DNA of 36,342 bases from positions 1,407,937 through 1,444,278 of the forward strand of contig KL662192.1 of the NCBI GenBank assembly GCA_000733415.1, written 5' to 3'. Below are positions 25,209 to 33,949 of this stretch, piece by piece; within the stretch, counting starts at the first letter, position 1; every line of letters starts with the position of its first letter. This DNA comes from [Leptolyngbya] sp. JSC-1. GTDB lineage: Bacteria > Cyanobacteriota > Cyanobacteriia > Elainellales > Elainellaceae. The notes under the pieces are model-generated. The model had not been told where the DNA came from and searched no databases. It saw nothing but the letters and a program-made list of their open reading frames with translations. The translations under genes and the position numbers were made by a program.

Positions 25209-27302
25209 TTAGGACAACGGCGTCAGCGTCATTGGCAGCCTGCGGCTTAGCTCCTGCTGCAATTTGTGTGCCTGGTAGTCGTACAGCAACAGGTCAATGC
25301 TGCCCGGCAGATTTTCCATGAATGCTCTCGCTGTATTGAGACCACAGCCTGAGATACGGGCTAAGTCATTGCCACAGTAGTGCAAAAAAGATGGATTCAG
25401 AGGTTTTTGGGCAGTCAGTCGCCAGCGGCTAGGCGGTGCTAGATCGCCATGTTCAATGCGGCGCAGGCCGTTGAGGGACGCCAAAACCACTAGCCGATCG
25501 CCTTCATAGAGTTGGCGTTCATCTGGCGGAAACAAATATTCAGCCGCATCTTCACTCAGCGTTTGATTGGCTCGTTGATGGAACACAGCGACAACTCCAT
25601 ACCCGTAAGCAACCTGAAACAACGATTTACCAATTAAGGTATCGTTTGTGGCGATCAGGTACTCGGTGACGAGAATCGTTTGCTGATTCAAACGAAATAA
25701 CCCCAGAATGTTCTCGCCAAAGGCAGCCCCGGCAAAGGCTTCGGCGGCCAGCTCGTTAGATGCAAAGGCTTTTGAGTCCGGCAAAAGATTCAAGACATTG
25801 TTTCTGAATCGTTGATCGTAGGTGCGGATGATTAGCCCAATCGAGCGCTCGACCTGTTGAGCTTGATTCTGTGCCATCAGGGCCACTTCCAGATTCAGCA
25901 TCTGATCATCGGTGACAACTACCACGCTTTTAGCCATTGCCAAATTTACCCGCGCCAGCTCAGTGATGGTATCACCAACCAGCAACGGAATTGAAGCAGA
26001 ACGCTGTATGTTCTCTATCCGCTCAGTAATGGCAACGACAGGTTGTTTAAACTCCCTTAAAATTGCCGCAACCCGCTGGCCCAATCGCCCAAACCCCACT
26101 ACCACGACATGATTTTGCTTAGGAATAGGGGGACGACGGTGCAAAAATTCAAAACGAGAACTGAGGAGATTGTCTGTAATCAAGCCCAGTACACCCAAAA
26201 CCGAAGCGATACTAGCCAGGGAAATCAAACCACAGATAAACTGCACCCAGCCCGGTGCAGGATCGGCTTCCAAACCGCCAAACACATCACCATAGCCGCC
26301 TAGGATTAAAATAAATGCTGTTGAAGTCGCCTGCTGCCAAGATAAACCGAGGGTTTGTTGCAGCAACACGGCACCGAGCGTCCACAGCAGCAAGGCAATG
26401 CCGACGCCGATGGCGATCACTTGCCGACTGCGCTGAGCCTGTAACCATCCGGCTAAGGTTTGCAGGTTGTCCCGCCAGTTGCGCCGTAGGACGGTTCGGA
26501 GCGGTTTGCCTAATCGCTGCAGCGGTTGTTCTAGGACGGTCGTTTTTGATGGGGCAGTCGGAGTACTTGACTCAACCAATTCGACATAGGCGACTGTATC
26601 GCCAGCGGTGATGCTAGTTGAGCTGGTCCATTGATAAAAGGCGCGGGTAGGAATCTGAGCGGCATTGGCCGGATTGTAGCTTAACAGGCGGTAAGTTCGT
26701 TTGTGGAGAGAAATGGCTAGACAAGCATCAAAGCGGTAGTCTTTTGGCTGCACGGTTTGTTCGACAACTTGAAAGCGGTAGTCATCGATCGCGAACCATC
26801 CCAGGATACCTTGCTGAAGTCCTGCGAGGGCAAAGGAGGAAGCCGGAAGTTCGGTTGGCTCAAACGCGATGAAATCCTGAAATTGCTGTTTTAGCAACTG
26901 ATTCAAATTTCGCCGTGATGATCGCATGACTATGCGAATCTCTGGGTTCAAGCGACGAGCGACGATAGCGGTTTCAACGTTCACACTTTCATTGCTAGTA
27001 ACGAGTAAGATAGTCCGACATCGTTGAATTCCAGCTTGCAACAATACTGCCTCATCGCGACAATCGCCTAGAATCAGGTGTCCCGACAGCAGAGCCGGCA
27101 AATCTTGTACTTCCCACTCTGAGGGGTGCTGTCTGTCAATGGCAGTGATATGAATTTGGGCATCACCGAGCGCAAATCGTCTGAGGTTGAGAATGCAGTA
27201 TTGGCCCAGGTTACCTAGGCCGCAAACTAAAAAGTGATCAATGTCGTTCGTATCCGAGACAGTAGCTGAGGATTGAGAGCGAGTGGGATGGGTTGGAGTC
27301 AT
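25209..27302 (-). CDS. Potassium channel/RCK-type NAD-binding protein (TrkA-N domains)
   Basis: A 697-residue protein with the order RCK - pore - RCK. The first Rossmann/TrkA-N domain starts at about 22 (FLVCGLGNLGQ, residues 24-34). A two-helix pore unit follows: helix at about 293-315 (VIAIGVGIALLLWTLGAVLL), pore loop with the filter-like GGYGDVFGG at about 332-340, and second helix at about 352-378. The second TrkA-N domain starts at about 396 (HVVVVGFGRLGQRVA) and is followed by a TrkA-C-like region to the end. The filter resembles the TxGYGD signature of K+ channels. It most likely conducts K+ under nucleotide control, at the plasma membrane. Transcribed divergently from the response regulator gene. 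Confidence 0.82.
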   Translation of the reverse strand: MTPTHPTRSQSSATVSDTNDIDHFLVCGLGNLGQYCILNLRRFALGDAQIHITAIDRQHPSEWEVQDLPALLSGHLILGDCRDEAVLLQAGIQRCRTILLVTSNESVNVETAIVARRLNPEIRIVMRSSRRNLNQLLKQQFQDFIAFEPTELPASSFALAGLQQGILGWFAIDDYRFQVVEQTVQPKDYRFDACLAISLHKRTYRLLSYNPANAAQIPTRAFYQWTSSTSITAGDTVAYVELVESSTPTAPSKTTVLEQPLQRLGKPLRTVLRRNWRDNLQTLAGWLQAQRSRQVIAIGVGIALLLWTLGAVLLQQTLGLSWQQATSTAFILILGGYGDVFGGLEADPAPGWVQFICGLISLASIASVLGVLGLITDNLLSSRFEFLHRRPPIPKQNHVVVVGFGRLGQRVAAILREFKQPVVAITERIENIQRSASIPLLVGDTITELARVNLAMAKSVVVVTDDQMLNLEVALMAQNQAQQVERSIGLIIRTYDQRFRNNVLNLLPDSKAFASNELAAEAFAGAAFGENILGLFRLNQQTILVTEYLIATNDTLIGKSLFQVAYGYGVVAVFHQRANQTLSEDAAEYLFPPDERQLYEGDRLVVLASLNGLRRIEHGDLAPPSRWRLTAQKPLNPSFLHYCGNDLARISGCGLNTARAFMENLPGSIDLLLYDYQAHKLQQELSRRLPMTLTPLS

Positions 27303-27649
27303 AGAGAGTACAAAGATGGATGGACTCGTTGCCTCTCGGACGGATGCCTGTTAGCCTGCTTGGGTTGTAAGGAAGTTGCCTCCTCATGAATCTCTCTGGG
27401 CACTTCTATCATGCCATGTCACATGCCACGGGAGACGACAACAGCCAGTCCCTTTCTTTAGTCAGTATTACAAATGAGCCTAGACACCATGGGGTTTTTG
27501 ATAGGGGAAATAGGTGGCTTTGCCAGAATTAGCAACAAGGCGATTGAGACGATACGCGGTATGGGCTATCCTGGCAGAGAGGATGAGAATGTCCTCATTA
27601 AGTGTTCATTTGCTTCTTAAACCGCTAATTTAATGTAAAGGTATCCGTT

Positions 27650-27668
27650 CTTACAGTCAATTTACAGT
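27650..27668. promoter_or_regulatory. Direct repeat resembling an OmpR/RpaB-type (HLR1-like) site
   Basis: CTTACAGT (27650-27657) and TTTACAGT (27661-27668) repeat with an 11-bp period, one helical turn. The HLR1 site bound by RpaB in cyanobacteria is a pair of (G/T)TTACA(T/A)(T/A) units with a 2-bp gap; here the gap is 3 bp and position 7 is G. It lies 230 bp before the response regulator start. Similarity only; binding not shown. Confidence 0.4.
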
Positions 27669-27739
27669 TCTACGGCTAGTCGATTGTAACCAGTTCTCAG
27701 GGTGTTGTTAGGTGTTAGTCAGGATGGGAGTCAGGGTAG

Positions 27740-27764
27740 CGAGCAAGGTTTCATTGCTCGTTTT
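27740..27764 (+). terminator. Hairpin with T-tract upstream of the response regulator
   Basis: CGAGCAA (27740-27746), a 7-nt loop, TTGCTCG (27754-27760), then TTTT. A 7-bp perfect stem followed by Ts is terminator-like on the plus strand, but it lies 134 bp before a plus-strand gene with no gene upstream in that direction. It could be an attenuator or mRNA leader structure, or the end of an unseen small RNA. Confidence 0.35.
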
Positions 27765-27897
27765 ATGCAATGGATAGGATCACCTGAGCATATTTCTGAT
27801 GATAAATTGAGGGTAATTTCTTTCTGATACTTGTCTGGCCTCCTCTCAAATTTAGAAACCAATCACTGAAATCCGTCATATGTACATGGTTTTAACA

Positions 27898-28260
27898 ATG
27901 CCTCAGATTTTGATTGTGGAAGACGAACCCCGGATAGCAGCTTTCCTGGAGAAGGGTTTGCAAAAACATGGCTATGAGACAGCCATTGCCACAAACGGAG
28001 AGGAGGCACTTCAGATGGTGCAACAGGGAATTTTTGACCTACTGTTGCTCGATTTGGGCTTGCCGCTCAAGGATGGTTGGACTGTGCTGAGGGAGTTACA
28101 GCAAACTCAGGACCAAATCCCCGAAGTGATTATTTTGACTGCTAGGGCCGATGACCAAGATTATGCCCAGAGTATAGAGCTTGGGGTCAGAGCCTACATC
28201 ACTAAGCCCTTTCGCTTTAATGAGCTGCTGGGGCAGGTGGAAGCGATTCTGCGTGCTTAG
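27898..28260 (+). CDS. Receiver-only response regulator (CheY-like)
   Basis: A single 120-residue receiver domain. Visible key residues: acidic pocket E8/D9 in ILIVEDEP, phosphoacceptor D52 in LLLDLGLP, T81 in ILTARA, and K103 in ITKPF. The receiver is of the OmpR/PhoB type by sequence, but there is no DNA-binding domain, so output is presumably by protein contact. An upstream in-frame ATG at 27880 would add six residues; ATG at 27898 fits the family. No histidine kinase is encoded in the window. The gene converges on the DUF928 gene with 17 bp between their stop codons. It may be a truncated PhoB-like regulator, but single-domain receivers are common in cyanobacteria. Confidence 0.9.
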   Translation: MPQILIVEDEPRIAAFLEKGLQKHGYETAIATNGEEALQMVQQGIFDLLLLDLGLPLKDGWTVLRELQQTQDQIPEVIILTARADDQDYAQSIELGVRAYITKPFRFNELLGQVEAILRA

Positions 28261-28277
28261 GATCGGCGAGATGCCTC

Positions 28278-29045
28278 TTATTCAAGCCCACAGCAAGGCA
28301 CAAGCGGTTCTGTTGCTAGCTCACTCAAGCCGACGGATTGCAATAGCTCCATCCAGCTACTGCGAGCTGTGCCATTTTGAGGCGCATTTTGTAGCTGAGT
28401 TGCCGTACTGTCGATCGCATCGTACCAGAGATTCTCGCTGACATAGAGATTGGAATGCTCTGTCGCCGGCAGAGACGCCAACTGCTGCTGAAGCTCTGGA
28501 CGCTCTAGCCGCCGAATCGCCCCATTCACAAACACAAATCGCTCTTGATTCTCAGCATCGCACTGCACCAGCAAATACCATTCGTAGCTCTGGGCGGTAT
28601 CAAGAATCACGGACTCTGGTAGACGCAGATTGACAATGCCGGGAGCCGTTTCGTTTCCTGCAATGGTTTTGGTATAGACCAGATTATCCTGGCTGTCTTT
28701 GAGCACAAATTCGATTGCATGTTGGTCGGTAAGGCGATAGGGCAGGTAAAACCAGAGGCCAGGTGACTGAGCCAGTGTGTAGCCAGTACTGCTGTCGGGC
28801 ACAAGGGCAGTAAGCGGTGGTTTGTCGGCAATCAGACAAGAGCCACGACTACCTCCTCCCCTACGGCGGCGGGGTCTACCCACATCGGAAAATTCTGGAG
28901 CAGCCTGGGCAACCGTAGGAATTCGAGGTCGCTGAATCGTTGGTTGCGCTGAGATGGGTGTAGCTACTGGAATGCTAGCGAGAAGAAAACTAAGAACACT
29001 AAATTGAATCAAACGTTTTTTTGAGGATGACTTTGTGTGACACAT
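28278..29045 (-). CDS. DUF928 domain protein, exported
   Basis: A 255-residue protein of the cyanobacterial DUF928 family. A signal peptide is visible at 1-33 (KKRLIQFSVLSFLLASIPVA then TPISAQ). A basic, Gly/Arg-rich stretch (RRRRGGGSRGSC) follows and then the DUF928 region: LTALVPDSSTGYTLAQSPGL, WFYLPY, then GIVNLRLPES and YEWYLLVQC. The function is unknown; it is expected in the periplasm. The ATG starts two bases after the TAG of the CHAT-CHASE2 gene, which points to translational coupling and a shared role. DUF928 genes are often found beside CHASE2/CHAT and haemagglutinin genes in cyanobacteria, as here. Confidence 0.87.
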   Translation of the reverse strand: MCHTKSSSKKRLIQFSVLSFLLASIPVATPISAQPTIQRPRIPTVAQAAPEFSDVGRPRRRRGGGSRGSCLIADKPPLTALVPDSSTGYTLAQSPGLWFYLPYRLTDQHAIEFVLKDSQDNLVYTKTIAGNETAPGIVNLRLPESVILDTAQSYEWYLLVQCDAENQERFVFVNGAIRRLERPELQQQLASLPATEHSNLYVSENLWYDAIDSTATQLQNAPQNGTARSSWMELLQSVGLSELATEPLVPCCGLE

Positions 29046-29047
29046 GA

Positions 29048-31390
29048 CTAGGTGTAGGTAATGAGATAAATTAAGCGATGAGCCGCGCCCGCACTACTGC
29101 TGATCACCAATCCAATCGCGGCTGGAATCAGAGGCAGCCACCAACCCTGCAGCAAACCACCATAGCTGATCCCGCCCAAGAGGAGGATGGCTCCAACTCC
29201 AGCCAGCCCTATCGACAACGGCGAGCGGCAAACGAGTACCAGTGCCCCGCCCAGCGTGGTCCAGCTCCAAATCCAGACGATTTCGGCCCAGTTGGGTAAA
29301 CCCTGCAGCAGCGGTCGTTGGTTGAGGACGGCACTCAGGAGTTGGCTCGTCATGTGGGCTTGAATCACCACTCCGGGCAGTTTTTGCATTGGGTCGGCTT
29401 GGCTGTAGGGCGTGAGGAAGTAGTCTTTGAAGCTGGGGGCGACCGTACCGATGAGGACAATCCGGTCGCGGACCAGATCGGCGAGTTGGGGATCGAGAGC
29501 ACCGCTCAAAATTTCGCCCAGCGTCACCTGATCGGCGGGTGGATGGACGGCCCGATAGTTGAGCATCACCTGATAGCCAAGGGCATCGAGCTGGTGATAG
29601 CCGCCGCTGTCGGGGCGCAGTTGCGGAAAGCGAGTCTCGCCGATCTGAACTGTTCCTGTCGCATCGCGAGTCGTCTGGATGCCCTGAGCGGCTAAGTAAC
29701 GCTGAGCGAGCCGGAAGCTAAAGGCCGTATCGGTGACACAAAACGAGGTGGGAGCTGCCGCCATGCCCAGAATTTGCCGTCGCACCACGCCATCGGGATC
29801 AATTGGCAGATCGCTGAAGCTGAGCCGCTCGTTGGGAATGCCGGCTAGGGGTTTGGTGCCACCGCCTTCCCCCACTTCACAGACGGCGACAAACTGCGGC
29901 ACTTGTTGGAGTTGCGCCTCTAGCCCAGAAGCCGGATCAATCGGAAAATCGCGGTAGAGGTCGAGTCCTACTACTCGCGGCTGATGTGGACGCAGTTTTT
30001 CTAGCAGTTGAGCCAAGGCCTGATCCGAGAGGGATGCCCCTCGCCGTTCTTGCGCATCTTGCTGCTGCACATCCTGATCGGTAATGGTGACTAGCAGCAG
30101 GCGGGAGTCGGGCGGTTCGGCAGGACGGAGGCGCATCAGTTGATCAAATGCAGTTAGCTCTAGCGCTTGCAGTCCACCCAGATAGCGGACGCCAATTACC
30201 CCCACTGCAACGAGGAGGCTGGTCAACAGCATCGGCCAGCGCAGTTTTTGGGCGGAATGGGGGGCCGCAGGTGCTGGGAGAGTCCGCCAATCCATCGGTG
30301 GCTCGGCTGGATTCTGGCAAATCAGCGGTAGCCAAGTAGCGCAAGGATAGTCACCTTCCAGCTTTTCCAGCTTTTCGCGAGCTTCGCGGACAGCGGCATG
30401 GAGGCTGCACCCACTGGCAAACTGGGTGAGAAACTCCCGAAAAAATGTCTGCGCCACTAGATCGGGCACGAGTTCACGCATCACGATCACCTGAGGAATT
30501 TGCAGATCAGCCAGTGCCTGTGCCAATCCTAGCCCGTCGCACGAGTTGAAAATAGCCAGCTTCAATCCCTGTCGGATGGCTCGCTTTAAGGCGTGACGCA
30601 ACTGATCCAGCGTTAGGCTTTGGTGGGAGTTGAGATAGATTCGTCCGGTCTCGCTGGTGTCCAGATCTTCGGTTTGGCTGTGACCGGCAAAAAACAAAAT
30701 ATCCCAGCCGCGCTGATCCCAGAGGTGTTCGTGCAGTTCTTGATAGCTGGGCTGCGTCAGAAACAGCGGTGTTGCATTTGGGAGGGCTTCGAGTACCTGT
30801 CGGTCGCTCTGCACGTCGATTTGCTCACTATTGCCTAACACCGCCAGAATTCGCATGCTGCCAGTAGACTGAGGCCGGTCGGGAATACGCTCATAGGTAG
30901 CTACGCTGAGGGTAACTTCTGCCTGGGGAAAGTCTTCAAAAAAGTTCCACAGGTGCCAGGGTAAGCGTCGCAACAACGGATCGTTCGTTTGGATAATCAC
31001 CTGAATTGCATCGGTTGGATCAAACAAGCGACTCAATTTGCGATCGATGGCATGAAAGGATTCAGCATTTAGCCACTGGTTCAACCGCCGCCGCAACTGC
31101 TGCGCCAGATCGCTAAACTCAACTTCGGAAAAATGGGTAACACCGCTAGTAGAGATGGTAATTGCTCGTGGGGCTGACCACTGCGGCTGTCCCCCCCGCT
31201 CTCGGTAGAACTCGCGATAGAGCAACTGCCAGCGTCGATAGAGCTGCTCTAGTTCGGGTGCAGGCGGCAAACTGCCAATATACTGCATCGGATAGTGGTT
31301 TTCGGCCCGATTGGAAACCTGAGCGATCACGTTCGGACAACCGCTGTGTACATCTCCTATGCCTAAGTTGAGAACAACTAGATGACTCAT
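29048..31390 (-). CDS. CHAT-CHASE2 membrane protein (caspase-like protease plus extracytoplasmic sensor)
   Basis: A 780-residue protein with a caspase-like CHAT domain at about 160-365 and a CHASE2 sensory domain at about 400-690. The CHAT catalytic pair is present: H237 in FFAGHSQ and C284 in FNSCDGLG. A transmembrane helix at about 382-402 (LLTSLLVAVGVIGVRYL) precedes CHASE2 (FDQLMRLRPAEPPDSRLLLV, ITDQDV, VVGLDLYRDFPID), and three C-terminal helices follow (about 700-775). CHASE2 should be extracytoplasmic and CHAT cytoplasmic. No kinase or cyclase output domain follows, so CHAT is the only visible output. It follows DUF1822 by 104 bp and is coupled to DUF928. Ligand and protease substrate are unknown. 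Confidence 0.92.
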   Translation of the reverse strand: MSHLVVLNLGIGDVHSGCPNVIAQVSNRAENHYPMQYIGSLPPAPELEQLYRRWQLLYREFYRERGGQPQWSAPRAITISTSGVTHFSEVEFSDLAQQLRRRLNQWLNAESFHAIDRKLSRLFDPTDAIQVIIQTNDPLLRRLPWHLWNFFEDFPQAEVTLSVATYERIPDRPQSTGSMRILAVLGNSEQIDVQSDRQVLEALPNATPLFLTQPSYQELHEHLWDQRGWDILFFAGHSQTEDLDTSETGRIYLNSHQSLTLDQLRHALKRAIRQGLKLAIFNSCDGLGLAQALADLQIPQVIVMRELVPDLVAQTFFREFLTQFASGCSLHAAVREAREKLEKLEGDYPCATWLPLICQNPAEPPMDWRTLPAPAAPHSAQKLRWPMLLTSLLVAVGVIGVRYLGGLQALELTAFDQLMRLRPAEPPDSRLLLVTITDQDVQQQDAQERRGASLSDQALAQLLEKLRPHQPRVVGLDLYRDFPIDPASGLEAQLQQVPQFVAVCEVGEGGGTKPLAGIPNERLSFSDLPIDPDGVVRRQILGMAAAPTSFCVTDTAFSFRLAQRYLAAQGIQTTRDATGTVQIGETRFPQLRPDSGGYHQLDALGYQVMLNYRAVHPPADQVTLGEILSGALDPQLADLVRDRIVLIGTVAPSFKDYFLTPYSQADPMQKLPGVVIQAHMTSQLLSAVLNQRPLLQGLPNWAEIVWIWSWTTLGGALVLVCRSPLSIGLAGVGAILLLGGISYGGLLQGWWLPLIPAAIGLVISSSAGAAHRLIYLITYT

Positions 31391-31494
31391 CGTGCTATTA
31401 ATCGTACTATTAGCCGCAGCCGACCAGAACTAACCAAAGGGTCAACAAACAAGAATTAAAGAAAACCAGCGAGAATCAGAGCAATAAAGAGCAA

Positions 31495-32601
31495 TCACAG
31501 CACAAAACTTTCGCTAATACAGACCTCGCCTAAACTGACCTGAATCTCGAAAATATCGCTTGCCTCGCCACGAAAATGCCGCAGTTGAATGTAGCTGTCC
31601 TGCTCTCTAGAGCAGATTTCTTGCAGCAGTTCGCCCGCCTCGCTCAGCATGGTCAATTTGAGATGCGGCGGCAAATAGCTGTTACCAGGAGCTGGATAGA
31701 GCTGCACGAGCACATTCATACTGGTGTCTGGATTCAGCGTAATTGCCAGAGACAGCACGACCGACTGCCCCTCTAACTCCATGCCAACATCGATCAGTTT
31801 GGCTTGCCGCACCGTAATTTCATGCTGACTCTGACTGCGAACGGCCACCATCGGCATCTGACTACTGCCTAACACCTGTTCGATTGGCTGCCAGCCAGTT
31901 TCAACGATTCCTTCTAGCCAGTTTCTCAGATTGATCATGGGATGACTCGGATTTCTTGCAGGTCTGGGGACAGGGACAGAGGTAGGTTGAGAGGTAGGGG
32001 CAGTGACGGGTGGGGCAGGCGTAGTTCCAGCGATCGGTGGAGCAACTGGGAGTATATCTGGAAGTACATCTGGAAGTACATCTGGGAGTGCATCTGTAAG
32101 TGCATCTGTAAGTGCATCTGTAAGTGCATCTGTAAGTGCATTTGGAGCTGCCAAGGACTGCAAATAGGTCAGAAACTGCTCTAATGATTGTAGTTTGGTC
32201 AGCAGCAGATTGGGGGCTGGTGTTGGCGTAAAGCCTAGCAGTGTTGCTGATTTCAGCGTCGGATCCAACTGCACTGCCATGTAGCCGATCCGATCCGCCT
32301 CCGCATCTGGCGAAATCGATAGCACTTCTGCATTGGATTGCACAACACAGCACTCTAGCTTACCGTAGGGTTTGAGCCACAGGTCTGCCACATCAATCAA
32401 TTTCGTCATCCAGGGATCATGCCAGTCGCTCTGCTCAAGATCGGTTTCAATCCCCATACAGCGCAGGTAAAAGTCAACGGCATAGACCGCTAGCGCCTTC
32501 AAATAGGTTGGCTGAGTTTGGGATCCTTGCTGTTGGGCCATTGCATGAGCTGCAAATGAAAGCGGTACAGTAAAGGTAAGCGGCTCTATGGTCTGATTCA
32601 T
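31495..32601 (-). CDS. DUF1822 family protein with a 4-residue repeat linker
   Basis: A 368-residue member of the cyanobacterial DUF1822 family. Family sequence is seen at both ends: EPLTFTVPLSFAAHAMAQQQ at the N-terminus, DPWMTKLIDVADLWLKPYG and YMAVQLDPTLKSATLLGF in the first half, and NLRNWLEGIVETGWQPIEQV in the second half. Between them is a Pro/Ala-rich linker with eight 4-residue repeats (ALTD x4, then DVLP-like) at about 152-184, encoded by a 12-bp tandem repeat. No signal peptide; probably cytoplasmic. Function unknown. The family typically travels with sigma-like and CHAT/CHASE2 genes, as here. It lies 90 bp after the sigma-like gene on the same strand. Confidence 0.88.
   Translation of the reverse strand: MNQTIEPLTFTVPLSFAAHAMAQQQGSQTQPTYLKALAVYAVDFYLRCMGIETDLEQSDWHDPWMTKLIDVADLWLKPYGKLECCVVQSNAEVLSISPDAEADRIGYMAVQLDPTLKSATLLGFTPTPAPNLLLTKLQSLEQFLTYLQSLAAPNALTDALTDALTDALTDALPDVLPDVLPDILPVAPPIAGTTPAPPVTAPTSQPTSVPVPRPARNPSHPMINLRNWLEGIVETGWQPIEQVLGSSQMPMVAVRSQSQHEITVRQAKLIDVGMELEGQSVVLSLAITLNPDTSMNVLVQLYPAPGNSYLPPHLKLTMLSEAGELLQEICSREQDSYIQLRHFRGEASDIFEIQVSLGEVCISESFVL
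32051..32146. repeat. 12-bp in-frame tandem repeat, eight copies
   Basis: Units of AGTGCATCTGTA and close variants (AGTACATCTGGA, AGTATATCTGGA, AGTGCATTTGGA) without gaps. The unit is a multiple of three, so changes in copy number lengthen or shorten the DUF1822 linker by four residues without a frameshift. Confidence 0.92.
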
Positions 32602-32691
32602 AGCTGATTTTGCTGCACTCCAACCATTAATAACGTAAGCATCCGTAGCAACAGGTATTTATCTATAACTACTGCCAGCAGGGCAGTTTAA

Positions 32692-33384
32692 CTATACTTC
32701 TAAGTACTTTTTGAAATAGGGAATCAGATGTTTGAGTTGACGATTAAAGAAACTGCAAAGTGTCTGGGATGGAATATCCAAAGCGGCGGCAACTTCGGGC
32801 CAGGTTTTGCCTTCCACAAACTTAGCAATCGCCAATGTCTGAAACGTTATGTCGGGGCGCTCTCGCAACCGCTGTTTTTTGAGTAGCCCTTCGGGATCCT
32901 GTTGCAAAAATTGCTGGATGGGCAGATCGGCCTCTGGAGGAGACGACCTGGGTAAATCCTCCAGAGAAGGAAGGCGGACCGGAAAGCGGCTGCCTGTCGG
33001 CATTTGGGTGATGCCCTGCTTCTGATAGTCTTTCACCACTTCAGTAAACTGATGCTGTAATCGAAAGTTCACCCATGCCATGACTGGATTTTCTGGTTTA
33101 TATTGCTCAACTGTTTGGCAGATGATCAACAGCGTTCGTTGCAGGGCTTCATTGTATAGGTCTTCGTAAAGGCTAGCCGGCCAAATCGACCGCTGTGGAT
33201 GCCCCAATTTGCCCGATCGCAGAATTTCGTTCACCAGCCGATTCAAAAAGTGCCGCCGTTCCGGACTGGAGGAGTCTAAAGCTTGGATCGCTTGAATCCA
33301 CTTGGCTAGCCTTGCCTCTAACGGATCCTGAGCCGCATCCGGTGCTGCGGTCGAATCATAAATATCCTCCTGCCTATCCACCAT
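32692..33384 (-). CDS. Sigma-70-like factor
   Basis: A 230-residue protein of a cyanobacterial sigma-70-like group found with DUF1822 and CHAT genes. A region-2-like helical block is seen at LYNEALQRTLLIICQTVEQY and PVMAWVNFRLQHQFTEVVKD, and a region-4-like helix-turn-helix at the end: TFQTLAIAKFVEGKTWPEVA, then AALDIPSQTLCSFFNRQLKHL. It should direct RNA polymerase to its own promoters, possibly this operon. ATG at 33384 (MVDRQED) has GCGGAG about 9 nt upstream and is preferred to TTG at 33411. It is the first gene of the sigma - DUF1822 - CHAT/CHASE2 - DUF928 run. No anti-sigma factor is recognised, though DUF1822 could be one by position. Confidence 0.75.
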   Translation of the reverse strand: MVDRQEDIYDSTAAPDAAQDPLEARLAKWIQAIQALDSSSPERRHFLNRLVNEILRSGKLGHPQRSIWPASLYEDLYNEALQRTLLIICQTVEQYKPENPVMAWVNFRLQHQFTEVVKDYQKQGITQMPTGSRFPVRLPSLEDLPRSSPPEADLPIQQFLQQDPEGLLKKQRLRERPDITFQTLAIAKFVEGKTWPEVAAALDIPSQTLCSFFNRQLKHLIPYFKKYLEV

Positions 33385-33787
33385 GAATCTGCTCCGCCGT
33401 TTTGAAGTCAATCGGCATTCTGCACCCAGTGGCTACAGCTCGCGCTTCACCTCCCTGCATTGTCGTATTTCTCTACTAACGATTCTGCTTGCATCTGCCC
33501 AATCAATGGAACTTGTTACGAATCTTAACATCAAATTCTTTTTCGGTATACAGCCTTTTTCAGGCTAGTGAAGAACGAAAACGGGGTGCAAGGGGAGTGC
33601 CCCTACACCTCACATGAGTGAAAAACGCTGTAGTTCTACAAACGATGCGTTACGGTGAGTAGCAAAAAGACGGAATGGCAGCAAAGAATCTAATCAGGAA
33701 CAAATTTTAGATAAAGCAAGGAGGTGATAATTCTTAAAAAACAGATTAGCGTGATAATCAACGAGAGTGGTCACAACAAATCATCAA

Positions 33788-33866
33788 ATTGGATGAGAGT
33801 TTTCTCATGTTTTGCATAGAAGCGATCATGGTAGATGCTTGATTGGATGAGAGTTTTCTCATGTTT
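33788..33866. promoter_or_regulatory. 25-bp direct repeat with internal palindrome, two copies
   Basis: Identical 25-bp copies at 33788-33812 and 33842-33866, starting 54 bp apart. Each holds the dyad ATGAGA-GTTT-TCTCAT. Spaced identical palindromes in a divergent promoter region suggest an operator for a dimeric regulator, about 300 bp before the metalloprotease and 430 bp before the sigma-like gene. They could also be dispersed repeats. Confidence 0.45.
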
Positions 33867-33914
33867 CGTTCTTCATCTGGACAGATGGGCTAGACTATTC
33901 TACGCAACCCTCTA

Positions 33915-33940
33915 TAGCAATGAAATGTAGCAATGAAATA
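33915..33940. repeat. 13-bp tandem repeat, two copies
   Basis: TAGCAATGAAATG (33915-33927) followed directly by TAGCAATGAAATA (33928-33940). Confidence 0.85.
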
Positions 33941-33949
33941 ATCTAACAA

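Larger units (their letters stand above)
27303..27897. other. Divergent intergenic region with regulatory signals
   Basis: A 595-bp region between the divergent RCK channel and response regulator genes. It holds an 11-bp-period direct repeat (27650-27668) and a hairpin with T-tract (27740-27764), listed separately. No gene seen. Confidence 0.6.

Noticed and set aside
27898..28260. Response regulator called as a truncated PhoB-like gene
   Set aside because: The receiver domain is complete with all key residues and ends at a natural boundary; no trace of a DNA-binding domain follows.
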